A stretch of 6,481 bases of DNA, from contig JASLDK010000310.1 in the NCBI GenBank assembly GCA_030145945.1, positions 1 through 6,481 on the forward strand, read 5' to 3'. Position 1 is the first letter of the stretch, and each line of letters starts with the position of its first letter. The stretch is from Nocardioides sp. (GTDB lineage: Bacteria; Actinomycetota; Actinomycetes; Propionibacteriales; Nocardioidaceae). The notes beneath the pieces were generated by a model, which was given only the letters and a program-made list of their open reading frames with translations, was not told the origin of the DNA and made no database searches. Shown here piece by piece: positions 1-6,395 of this stretch. The translations under genes and the position numbers were made by a program.

Positions 1-896
1 CGTTCACCTACACCGTCAAGGACTCGGCGGGTGCGGTCTCCGCGCCGGCGACCGTCACGATCACCGTCCGCAACGACCGCCCGACCCCCGTCGATGACGC
101 GTACGACGCCGTACCCGGCGTGCCTCTGGTGGTGCCGGCTGCGAGTGGACTGCTCGCCAACGACATCGATCCGGAAGGTCTGCCGTTGCAGGTCGAGAGC
201 TACCTGGCCGATCCGCCGCACGGCGCGGTCGAGGCGAACACCGACGGCAGCTTCACCTACACGCCCGACGCCGGCTTCACGGGTGTCGACACCTTCGTCT
301 ACAACGTCCGTGACGACGCCTGGCAACTGTCCGAGAACGCCACCGTCACCATCACGGTCGCGACGGGGACGTTGACGCCCGGCACCCCGACCATCGCCGG
401 TCCGGCCCGTCCCGGTGGTTCCCTCACCGCCCAGCCCGGGTCGTGGGGGCCCGGGAAGGTCGACCTCGGCTACGCCTGGCTGCGCGACGGTACGCCGATC
501 CCGGGCGCCACCGCCACGACGTACGCGCCCGTGGTCGGCGACGTCGGCCACCGGCTCAGCGTGCGGGTGACGGGTGCGCGCACCGGCTATGCCGGCGCCG
601 AGCGGACCAGCGCCGAGGTGGTCGTCGCCGCGGGCACCCTGACCGCGACACCTCCCGGGCTCGCGGGGAAGGCGAAGGTCGGACGTCGCCTCGGGGCGGT
701 CACGGGCGCGTGGAGTCCATCACCAGCGCTGACCTACCAGTGGTTGCGCAACGGCAGGCCGATCGCGGGCGCAACCGGGTCGTCGTACAAGCTGCGGGCC
801 AAGGACCGGCGCAAGCGGATCAGCGTGCGGGTCACCGGCACCCTCAACGGGTACGACGCCGTCAGTCTGGTCAGCGCCGCGAAGCGGGTGCGCTGA
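1..896 (+). CDS. Cadherin-like/Ig-like repeat surface protein, 5'-truncated (C-terminal 297 aa)
   Basis: The reading frame is open from base 3 to the TGA at 894-896, and the start lies upstream of the window. Visible residues 1-25 are the end of one cadherin-like repeat (FTYTVKD...TVTITV). Residues about 27-120 are a complete tandem-95/Big_9 type repeat with DDAYDAV, LLANDIDPEG, GSFTYTPDAGFTGVDTFVYNV and a TVTITV closing strand. Residues about 122-209 and 211-297 are two Ig-like modules of the pattern W..L.Y.WLR.G.PI.GAT...Y...D...R.SVRVTG...GY. The final module is very basic (about 11 Arg and 6 Lys against 2 Asp) and ends KRVR-stop. There is no LPXTG or C-terminal hydrophobic anchor. By family analogy it is a secreted or wall-associated adhesion/structural protein; ligand and function are unknown. 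It overlaps the next gene by one base, so the two are probably co-transcribed. An in-frame GTG at 120 falls inside a repeat and is not a credible start. Confidence 0.85.
   Translation, partial: FTYTVKDSAGAVSAPATVTITVRNDRPTPVDDAYDAVPGVPLVVPAASGLLANDIDPEGLPLQVESYLADPPHGAVEANTDGSFTYTPDAGFTGVDTFVYNVRDDAWQLSENATVTITVATGTLTPGTPTIAGPARPGGSLTAQPGSWGPGKVDLGYAWLRDGTPIPGATATTYAPVVGDVGHRLSVRVTGARTGYAGAERTSAEVVVAAGTLTATPPGLAGKAKVGRRLGAVTGAWSPSPALTYQWLRNGRPIAGATGSSYKLRAKDRRKRISVRVTGTLNGYDAVSLVSAAKRVR
729..896 (+). repeat. Duplicated C-terminal module, copy 1
   Basis: This 168-bp segment, ending with the stop codon of the truncated first gene, aligns without gaps to 2936-3103, the end of the second gene. 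I count about 142 of 168 identical bases. Both copies encode LTYQWLRNGRPIA, then KRISVRVTG, then KRVR and the stop. The similarity continues less strongly upstream (GKA+VGRRL...WSP). Confidence 0.85.
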
Positions 897-3103
897 TGTC
901 CGCCCTTTCTTCCCCCTGGGCGCCGCTGCGGGTTCTCGGCGCAGCCATCATCACCGCCCTCGCGACGGCGCTGCTCGCCCTCGTCCCGGGCACGGCGTAC
1001 GCCGACCCGGCCGCGGCCCCGACCGCACCGATCCGCTACCTGACCACGCCGAACTCCACGCCGTTGACCGTCGACCTCTGTGCGGGTGCGACCGATCCGC
1101 AGAACGACCCGATCTCGGTGTCGGCGATCGGTCCCAACGCCTGGACGGTCGCCTACGACCCGATCACCTGCGTCACCACGATCACCGCCGTCGGCGGTGG
1201 CGGCAACGGGTCCTTGACCTACAAGCTGACCGACGGCACCAACATCAGTGACTGGCTCACCCTGCAGATCACCTGGGGCAAGCCGGGCAACGCCCCTGTC
1301 GTCCCCCAGCCCGACACCCTGGCGGCCGCCAAGGGGCTCAAGAGGATGGTCGCGGACCTCGGGTCCGACCTGCTCGCCAACGACACCGACCCCGAGGGCG
1401 CGGCGATGTCGATGACCACGATCGTCGCGGAGGGCGGCCTGCTGCCCGGCGAGGATCTCACCAACACGACCTGGATCACGCCGACGACCTGGGTCTACAC
1501 GCCGCCGACCAACTTCGTCGGGACCCGACGCTTCGTCTACACCGTCTCGGACGGCGTCAACGCCAGCCGGCAGGTGCTCACCATCACGATCACCGACCAG
1601 GGTCCGCCGAAGGCGCCGGTCGCCAACCCCGACTCCTACGTCGTCCCCAAGAACGGCAGCCTGGTCATGACCAAGGCGACCGGCGTCCTGGCCAATGACA
1701 CCGACGCCGACTCGGCGTACATCGAGGTCGGCTGGGTCAGCCAGCCCAGCCACGGCACGCTCAGCAACTTCAAGGCGGCGGCCGGGACGTGGACCTACAC
1801 CCCGCAGGCCGGGTACGTCGGCCCCGACTCCTTCCAGTACCAGGCCCGTGACTCCGAGGGACTGACGTCGGCCAACGCCACCGTCTCCCTCACCGTCAAG
1901 ACCATGCCGCCCGTGGCGGCCGACGACGCGATCCAGGTCGCCAAGGACGGCCAGATCGTCGTGCCGTTCGCGACCCTGACGGCGAACGACTCCGATGTCG
2001 ACTCCGCCTTCGACATCAGCAACGTGCTGCCCGGAGGGCACGGCACCGCGCTGACGGACTACGCCGCGAAGACGGTGACCTACACGCCCAACGCCGGCTA
2101 CACCGGGCCGGATCTGTTCGGCTATCGGCTCACCGACGCCGACGGCAACACCAGCAACTGGGCGTACGTCCACGTCACCGTCGTACCGCCCCAGGTCAAC
2201 CAGGCACCGGTCGCCAAGGACGACGCCTATGCGATCCACCAGGGCCAGACCCTGGTGGTGGACGCCGCCGGCGGGGTCCTCGCGAATGACACCGACTTCG
2301 AGAACGACGGCCTCGACGTCGTCTCCTTCGGTGTCCCCCAGCACGGCACCTTCACCGACGTCGACCTCGCGACCGGCGCCTTCACCTACCAGCCGACCGC
2401 CGGGTGGCACGGCACCGAGACGGTGACCTACACCTGCAAGGACCCCAAGGGCGCCGTCAGCAACACCGGCACGATCACGATCAAGGTGCTCAACGACGCG
2501 CCGGTCGCGGTGGCCGACAGCTACCAGGCCTTCTCCGGCGTGCCGCTCGTGGTGCCTGCCGCCCAAGGGGTGCTCGCCAACGACACCGATGCCGAGAACG
2601 GCGCGCTCAAGACCGCCAGCTGGTCGATCCCGCAGCACGCGAAGCTGACCTACACCGCCGACGGGGGCTTCACGCTGACCCCGGACGCGGGCTACGTCGG
2701 CATCGTCACGTTCTGGTACACGATCGTCGACGAGATCAACCAGGACTCGAACCAGGCGACCGTCACGGTCACCGTCACCGCACCGCCGCCGGTGGTCGTT
2801 CCGCCGACGAAAGACACGCCCTCGGGCAGCGTGTCCGGGACCATCGCGGCCGTCACACCGCACCTCACCGGCAAGGCGCGAGTGGGACGTCGACTCCGGG
2901 TGGCGGCCGGGGTGTGGAGCCCGGCGCCCGTGGCGCTGACCTACCAGTGGCTGCGCAACGGCAGGCCCATCGCCAGGGCCACCGGGGCGGCGTACCAGCT
3001 GCGGGCCAGGGACCGCGGCAAGCGGATCAGCGTCCGGGTCACGGGGACCCGGGGCGGGTACGCCGGTGTCAGCGTGGTCAGTGCCGGGAAGCGGGTGCGC
3101 TGA
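896..3103 (+). CDS. Secreted tandem cadherin-like (Big_9-type) repeat protein with basic C-terminal Ig-like module, 735 aa
   Basis: The chosen ATG overlaps the upstream TGA (TGATG) and is followed at once by a Sec signal peptide: a short n-region with Arg12, a hydrophobic core at about 13-31, and likely cleavage AYA|DP after residue 36. Residues about 41-131 form a divergent first domain containing Cys62 and Cys92, possibly a disulfide. Five repeats then start near residues 133, 240, 338, 437 and 535. Each has a variant of LANDTD/LANDSD, a W/F-T-YTP turn, a GY.G.D.F.Y strand and a closing T.TVT strand. The Asp-rich LANDTD turn suggests Ca2+ binding, as in cadherin-like folds (inference). A Pro-rich linker (about 631-648) leads to the basic module 649-735, with about 15 Arg and 3 Lys against one Asp, ending KRVR. 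No sortase signal or membrane anchor is present. It is probably a surface or matrix adhesion protein; the partner is unknown. Upstream Shine-Dalgarno is weak, which fits translational coupling. Confidence 0.9.
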   Translation: MSALSSPWAPLRVLGAAIITALATALLALVPGTAYADPAAAPTAPIRYLTTPNSTPLTVDLCAGATDPQNDPISVSAIGPNAWTVAYDPITCVTTITAVGGGGNGSLTYKLTDGTNISDWLTLQITWGKPGNAPVVPQPDTLAAAKGLKRMVADLGSDLLANDTDPEGAAMSMTTIVAEGGLLPGEDLTNTTWITPTTWVYTPPTNFVGTRRFVYTVSDGVNASRQVLTITITDQGPPKAPVANPDSYVVPKNGSLVMTKATGVLANDTDADSAYIEVGWVSQPSHGTLSNFKAAAGTWTYTPQAGYVGPDSFQYQARDSEGLTSANATVSLTVKTMPPVAADDAIQVAKDGQIVVPFATLTANDSDVDSAFDISNVLPGGHGTALTDYAAKTVTYTPNAGYTGPDLFGYRLTDADGNTSNWAYVHVTVVPPQVNQAPVAKDDAYAIHQGQTLVVDAAGGVLANDTDFENDGLDVVSFGVPQHGTFTDVDLATGAFTYQPTAGWHGTETVTYTCKDPKGAVSNTGTITIKVLNDAPVAVADSYQAFSGVPLVVPAAQGVLANDTDAENGALKTASWSIPQHAKLTYTADGGFTLTPDAGYVGIVTFWYTIVDEINQDSNQATVTVTVTAPPPVVVPPTKDTPSGSVSGTIAAVTPHLTGKARVGRRLRVAAGVWSPAPVALTYQWLRNGRPIARATGAAYQLRARDRGKRISVRVTGTRGGYAGVSVVSAGKRVR
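1292..2785 (+). repeat. Five tandem protein-coding cadherin-like repeats (period about 98-107 codons)
   Basis: Within the 735-aa protein, five units begin near bases 1292, 1613, 1907, 2204 and 2498. They share the APV..DD/DS opening, the ANDTD/ANDSD motif and the GY.G.D.F.Y motif. The units are clearly homologous in protein but well diverged in DNA, so this is an old array rather than a recent perfect expansion. Unit 1 is the most divergent (longer loop, TWVYTPPTNFVG), and unit 4 alone carries a cysteine (Cys514, YTCKD). Confidence 0.8.
2936..3103 (+). repeat. Duplicated C-terminal module, copy 2
   Basis: This is the partner of 729-896, with the same length, frame and stop codon. Many of the differences are third-position or conservative changes, so the module is under coding constraint or has been partly homogenised between the two neighbouring genes. 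Confidence 0.85.
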
Positions 3104-3127
3104 GCCTCCCGCCGCGGGGAAGAGACT

Positions 3128-3171
3128 CCTGCGTCGCGCCCTTGTCGTGGGGACATCGGGCGCGACGCAGG
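3128..3171. terminator. Hairpin between convergent genes, likely bidirectional terminator
   Basis: Perfect 14-bp inverted repeat CCTGCGTCGCGCCC (3128-3141) and GGGCGCGACGCAGG (3158-3171) around a 16-nt loop. A further TGTC/GACA pairing (3143-3146 with 3152-3155) is possible inside the loop. It lies 24 bp after the stop of the + strand repeat-protein gene and 16 bp after the stop of the - strand permease gene. There is no U-run on either side, which is common for actinobacterial terminators. Confidence 0.75.
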
Positions 3172-3187
3172 TCCCGTCAAGGGGTGG

Positions 3188-3988
3188 TCAGCGGCTGGTG
3201 GTCAGCCGGTATTGCCGGACCGACAGCGGTGCGAACACCGCGATGATCCCCACCACCCAGATCAGTGTGTAGGCCACGGGATGCTGCAGTGACCAGGCGT
3301 CCGAGCCCGCCCCGAGGCCGGTGTTGCCGAACAGGTCGCGACTGGCCTGGGTGACTGCGGAGACCGGGTTCCACTCGACCACCGGCTTCAGCACCTTGTT
3401 GAAGTCCTTGGTCGGCACGAACGCGTTGGAGACGAAGGTCAGCGGCATGATCACGATGAACGACGCATTGTTGATCACCTCGACGCTCGGCACCATCAGC
3501 CCGACCCACGCCATCACCCAGCTGATCGCATAGCCGAACAGCAACAGCAGCGCGAAGCCGGCGATCGCGTCAACGAAGCCGTCGCGGATCCGCCAGCCGA
3601 CGAGGAGTCCGGTCAGCGCCATGATGATCAGCGAGAGCACGTTGTAGACCACGTCGGACGTCGTACGCCCCACCAGGACGGCACTGTTGGACATGGGCAA
3701 CGACCGGAACCGGTCGATGATGCCCTTCTGCATGTCCTCCGCGAGCCCGGCGCCGGTGAAGGTCGCACCGAACACGATGGTCTGGCCGAAGATGCCGGCG
3801 ATCAGCCACTCGCGGTAGTTGACGCCCGGCACGTCGATCGCGCCGCCGAAGACGAACGCGAACAGCAGCACGAACATGATCGGGCTGACCAGGACGAAGA
3901 CCAGGATCTCCGGGACCCGCTTGATCTTGATCAGGTTGCGCTGGGCGACCACCCAGCCGTCGCTGACCGCCTGCGTCATGGTGCTCAT
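3188..3988 (-). CDS. ABC-2 type exporter permease, DrrB family, 266 aa
   Basis: This is the membrane subunit of an ABC exporter, working with the ATPase encoded just upstream. Hydrophobic segments near residues 28-48, 62-82, 113-133, 141-166, 171-191 and 239-257 give the six-helix ABC-2 topology. The loop after helix 2 carries the family signature EDMQKGIIDRFRSLPM (84-99), followed by GRTTSD. The segment PLTFVSNAFVP (182-192) and the WNPVSAVTQASRDL stretch are also typical of DrrB-like permeases. The length is normal. The ATG at 3986-3988 overlaps the ATPase stop (ATGA) and has a strong AGGAGG 7 nt upstream; the alternative Met4 has no comparable site. The family exports drugs, lipids or polyketide-like compounds; the substrate here is unknown. 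The symbol drrB is not assigned because only family membership is supported. Confidence 0.92.
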   Translation of the reverse strand: MSTMTQAVSDGWVVAQRNLIKIKRVPEILVFVLVSPIMFVLLFAFVFGGAIDVPGVNYREWLIAGIFGQTIVFGATFTGAGLAEDMQKGIIDRFRSLPMSNSAVLVGRTTSDVVYNVLSLIIMALTGLLVGWRIRDGFVDAIAGFALLLLFGYAISWVMAWVGLMVPSVEVINNASFIVIMPLTFVSNAFVPTKDFNKVLKPVVEWNPVSAVTQASRDLFGNTGLGAGSDAWSLQHPVAYTLIWVVGIIAVFAPLSVRQYRLTTSR

Positions 3989-4974
3989 CGACCTGCCTCC
4001 TCGTTCTGCGTCGTGGCCTGGGTGTCGTCGGTGCTCTCGTGGCCGGTCAGGCTGAGGAAGACGTCGTCGAGCGTCGGACGGCGCAGCCCGACGTCGAGGA
4101 CCTTGACCGCCTCCCGCTCGAAGGACTGGAGCACGCGCAGCAGGTCGCCGGCGGCCTCGTCGCCCACCGCGGCGCCGATCTCACGGCCACCGCCGGAGAC
4201 GGTGACCTCGCCGACCGCGACCTCGTTGAGGATCCGCGAGGCCGTGTCGGTGTCGGCAGGGTTGGTCAGCACGACCTCGATCCGCTGGCCGCCCGTCTGC
4301 GCCTTCAGCTCGTCGGCGGTGCCGTGCGCGATCTGGCGACCGTGGTCGATGACGACGATGTCGTCGGCGAGCACGTCGGCCTCCTCGAGGTATTGCGTGG
4401 TCAGCAGCAGCGTCGCGCCGTCACTGACGAGCTCACGGATCACGTCCCACATCAGTTGGCGGCTGCGCGGGTCGAGACCGGTCGTCGGCTCGTCGAGCAC
4501 GATCACCGGCGGCGCGGCGACCAGGGCACAGGCGAGGTCCAGGCGTCGCCGCTGCCCACCCGAATAGGTCTTCGTCGGCCGGTTGGCGAACTCGGTCAGG
4601 TCGAAGCGCTCCAACAGATCGTGTGCCCGCTGGCGCGCCGGTCCCCGACCCAGGTGATAGAGCCGCCCGATCATGACCAGGTTCTCGTACGCCGTCAGGT
4701 GCTCGTCGACCGCGGCGTACTGCCCCGACAGGCCCATCTTTGCCTTGGCCGCCGCGGGATCGTTGATCACGTCGATGCCGGCAACGTGGGCGGTGCCGCT
4801 GTCGGGCTTGAGCAGCGTCGTCAGACACCGCACCGCCGTCGTCTTGCCCGCGCCGTTGGGCCCCAGCAGCGCCAGCACCTTGCCCTCCGGCACGCTCAGG
4901 TCGAGACCGGCCAGCGCCTCGACCTCCTTGTAGCGCTTGACCAGTCCGGTCGCGCGGATCATCGCCTCGCTCAT
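3985..4974 (-). CDS. ABC exporter ATP-binding protein, DrrA (daunorubicin-resistance) family, 329 aa
   Basis: This ATPase powers the ABC-2 permease downstream. Motifs in order: Walker A GPNGAGKTT (38-46), Q-loop Gln85 (GLSGQYAAVDEHLTAYENL), ABC signature YSGGQRRRL (137-145), Walker B VIVLDEP (157-163, with Asp161 and catalytic Glu162), and D-loop GLDPRSR. At the switch position the usual His is Gln194 (TTQYLEEAD), which as I recall is characteristic of DrrA-type ATPases rather than a defect. A C-terminal extension of about 100 residues contains LRRPTLDDVFLSLTG (297-311), the DrrA-family C-terminal motif, and then a hydrophilic tail. The start ATG at 4972-4974 has GAGGGG 6 nt upstream; Met5 is a weaker alternative. 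It is the first gene of a two-gene operon and overlaps the permease by 4 bp. It probably drives export of, or resistance to, a hydrophobic small molecule; the substrate is unknown. Confidence 0.94.
   Translation of the reverse strand: MSEAMIRATGLVKRYKEVEALAGLDLSVPEGKVLALLGPNGAGKTTAVRCLTTLLKPDSGTAHVAGIDVINDPAAAKAKMGLSGQYAAVDEHLTAYENLVMIGRLYHLGRGPARQRAHDLLERFDLTEFANRPTKTYSGGQRRRLDLACALVAAPPVIVLDEPTTGLDPRSRQLMWDVIRELVSDGATLLLTTQYLEEADVLADDIVVIDHGRQIAHGTADELKAQTGGQRIEVVLTNPADTDTASRILNEVAVGEVTVSGGGREIGAAVGDEAAGDLLRVLQSFEREAVKVLDVGLRRPTLDDVFLSLTGHESTDDTQATTQNEEAGR
3996..4001 (-). promoter_or_regulatory. Ribosome binding site of the permease gene
   Basis: AGGAGG on the minus strand, 7 nt before the permease ATG and inside the 3' end of the ATPase gene. 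It fixes the start at 3988 and indicates that the permease can be initiated independently as well as by coupling. Confidence 0.7.
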
Positions 4975-4980
4975 GCCTTG

Positions 4981-4986
4981 CCCCTC
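4981..4986 (-). promoter_or_regulatory. Ribosome binding site of the ATPase gene
   Basis: GAGGGG on the minus strand, 6 nt before the ATG at 4974. It supports this start over Met5. Confidence 0.5.
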
Positions 4987-5016
4987 GTCCTTCGTTGCGT
5001 CTGGTCCCGGCTCAGG

Positions 5017-5044
5017 ACACTAGAGACCGGCACCGACACCGGAA
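5017..5044 (-). promoter_or_regulatory. Weak candidate promoter for the exporter operon
   Basis: Read on the minus strand, TTCCGG (5044-5039) and TAGTGT (5022-5017) are separated by 16 nt and could act as -35 and -10 elements. The -10 fits TANNNT; the -35 is poor. It would give a leader of roughly 35-40 nt before the ATPase ATG. This is pattern matching only. Confidence 0.2.
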
Positions 5045-5052
5045 CTCATCGC

Positions 5053-5103
5053 ACCTGACGGATCTGCTGCGGATCCGCGCTGCGGACGACAGAAACGTCA
5101 GGT
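5053..5103. promoter_or_regulatory. Nested inverted repeats in the divergent intergenic region, possible operator
   Basis: Three inverted repeats are packed in 51 bp between the ATPase and P450 genes. ACCTGACG (5053-5060) pairs with CGTCAGGT (5096-5103). CGGATC (5059-5064) pairs with GATCCG (5072-5077) across 7 nt. TCCGC (5074-5078) pairs with GCGGA (5082-5086) across 3 nt. The second has the size and spacing of a dimeric repressor site such as a TetR-family operator. No regulator gene is visible in the window, so this assignment is inferred from position and symmetry only. Confidence 0.3.
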
Positions 5104-5154
5104 ACGACGAGACGCGTGGTGGACAGATCCGCCCGCTGGTCCCAGAGTCGGGGC

Positions 5155-6357
5155 ATGGTTGCGGAGTTGTCCCAGGGATATCTGCCGGGTGGCGGCGAGG
5201 CGTGGCGCAGCCCCTGGGCGTCGTACGCCTGGCTTCGGGACGAGGACCCGGTCCACCACGTCGTGCCCGCCGGCCGTCCGGAGCGGGACTTCTTCGTCCT
5301 GTCGCGTCATGCCGACGTGCTGACTGCCGCCGTCGACGTCGAGACCTTCTCCAGCGCCCGCGGCCTGACGGTGGAGTACGACGAGCTCGAACGGATCGGG
5401 CTCGTCGACAACCCGCCCTTCGTGATGACCGATCCACCGGTCCACACGACCTTCCGCAGGCTGGTGGCCCGCGGGTTCACGCCGCGTCAGGTCCGTGATC
5501 TGGAGCCGGTGGTGCGTGCCTTCGTGGTGGCTCGGCTCGAGAGGCTGCGGGCAGTCGGCGGGGGCGACGTGGTCGCGGAGCTGTTCAAGCCGTTGCCGAG
5601 CCTCGTCGTCGGTCACTACCTCGGTGTCCCGGTCGAGGACCAGCCGCTCTTCGACGAGTGGAGCGGGGCGATCGTGTCCGCCAATGCAGCCGGTGGTCCC
5701 GGGGCCGCCGCCGCAGGAGCGGCGAGCGCGACGGCGGACCTGATGACCTACTTCGCCGACCTGGTGGAGCGTCGTCGCGTCGATCCCGGCGAGGACACCG
5801 TCTCCCAGCTCGTGATGGCCGACATCGACCTGCTGGAGATCCTCGCCTTCGTCTTCACGATGGTGGCCGGCGGCAACGACACCTCGACCGGTGCCTTGGG
5901 CGGGGCGGTGCAACTGCTCGCGGAGTCGCCTGCGCAACGGGCGATGCTGGTCGCGTCGCCGGGGTTGGTGCCCGACGCGGTCGAGGAGTTCCTCCGGCTG
6001 ACCTCGCCGGTCCAGGGTCTGGCCCGGACGACGACCCGCGAGGTCGTGCTGCACGACGTGACGATTCCCGCGGGCCGCAAGGTGCTGTTGCTCTACGGTG
6101 CGGGCAACCGCGACCCCCGCAAGTACGGGCCGGACGCCGACGCGCTCGACGTACGTCGTCGGCCCAGTCAGGTGCTCAGCTTCAGCCAGGGCCACCACCA
6201 CTGCCTCGGCGCTGCTGCCGCTCGGATGCAGATCACCGTCGCGTTGGAGGAGCTGCTCGCCCGGATCCCGGAGTTCGCGGTGGACGACGCAGCGGTGCAG
6301 TGGGCGCCGGGGCCGTACGTCCGGCGCCCCCTGTCCGTTCCACTGGTCGTCGGGTGA
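5155..6357 (+). CDS. Cytochrome P450, 400 aa
   Basis: This is a soluble bacterial class I-type P450 that would insert one oxygen atom from O2 into an organic substrate, using electrons from a ferredoxin and reductase not encoded here. Visible motifs are the substrate-region segment MTDPPVHTTFRRLVARGFTPR, I-helix AGGNDTST (238-245, with Asp242-Thr243 as the acid/alcohol pair), K-helix ExxR (Glu278...Arg281), and the heme loop FSQGHHHCLG with axial Cys350. Length and motif spacing are those of a complete enzyme. The ATG at 5155 gives a conventional N-terminus (MVAELSQGYLPGGG...SYAWLRDEDPVH). In-frame GTGs at 5116 and 5119 would add 12-13 residues with no better ribosome site; a stop at 5056 limits further extension. 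Shine-Dalgarno is weak at either start. The gene is divergent from the DrrAB-type exporter, so the two may share control. CYP family and substrate cannot be assigned from sequence alone. Confidence 0.93.
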   Translation: MVAELSQGYLPGGGEAWRSPWASYAWLRDEDPVHHVVPAGRPERDFFVLSRHADVLTAAVDVETFSSARGLTVEYDELERIGLVDNPPFVMTDPPVHTTFRRLVARGFTPRQVRDLEPVVRAFVVARLERLRAVGGGDVVAELFKPLPSLVVGHYLGVPVEDQPLFDEWSGAIVSANAAGGPGAAAAGAASATADLMTYFADLVERRRVDPGEDTVSQLVMADIDLLEILAFVFTMVAGGNDTSTGALGGAVQLLAESPAQRAMLVASPGLVPDAVEEFLRLTSPVQGLARTTTREVVLHDVTIPAGRKVLLLYGAGNRDPRKYGPDADALDVRRRPSQVLSFSQGHHHCLGAAAARMQITVALEELLARIPEFAVDDAAVQWAPGPYVRRPLSVPLVVG

Positions 6358-6395
6358 GCCGGGGCGGCATGGCGGCGGGGAGTTGTAACACGCTG

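Noticed and set aside
443..895. Upstream extension of the second repeat-protein gene to an ATG at 443
   Set aside because: The extension would overlap the first gene in another frame with Arg-rich sequence and would bury the signal peptide. The ATG at 896 puts the signal peptide at the N-terminus.
734..2863. A 709-codon open frame on the minus strand across both repeat-protein genes
   Set aside because: It is an antisense shadow. It reads as low-complexity Arg/Gly/Val/Asp-rich sequence without domains, whereas the + strand frames encode a signal peptide and recognisable repeats. Long antisense frames are expected at this GC content.
3104..3127. Search for an LPXTG sorting signal or extra C-terminal sequence after the second repeat protein
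   Set aside because: The frame closes at 3103 right after KRVR, and no frame here adds a sorting signal or hydrophobic tail, so there is no sign of a frameshifted anchor.
4039..5058. A 339-codon + strand frame opposite the ABC ATPase gene
   Set aside because: It is a shadow of the ATPase, whose minus-strand frame contains a full set of ABC motifs in the right order.
6383..6395. TGTAACACGCTG-like sequence after the P450 stop as a KstR-type operator
   Set aside because: Only a loose resemblance to an AACnnGTT core with a broken second half-site, and no downstream gene is visible to be regulated.
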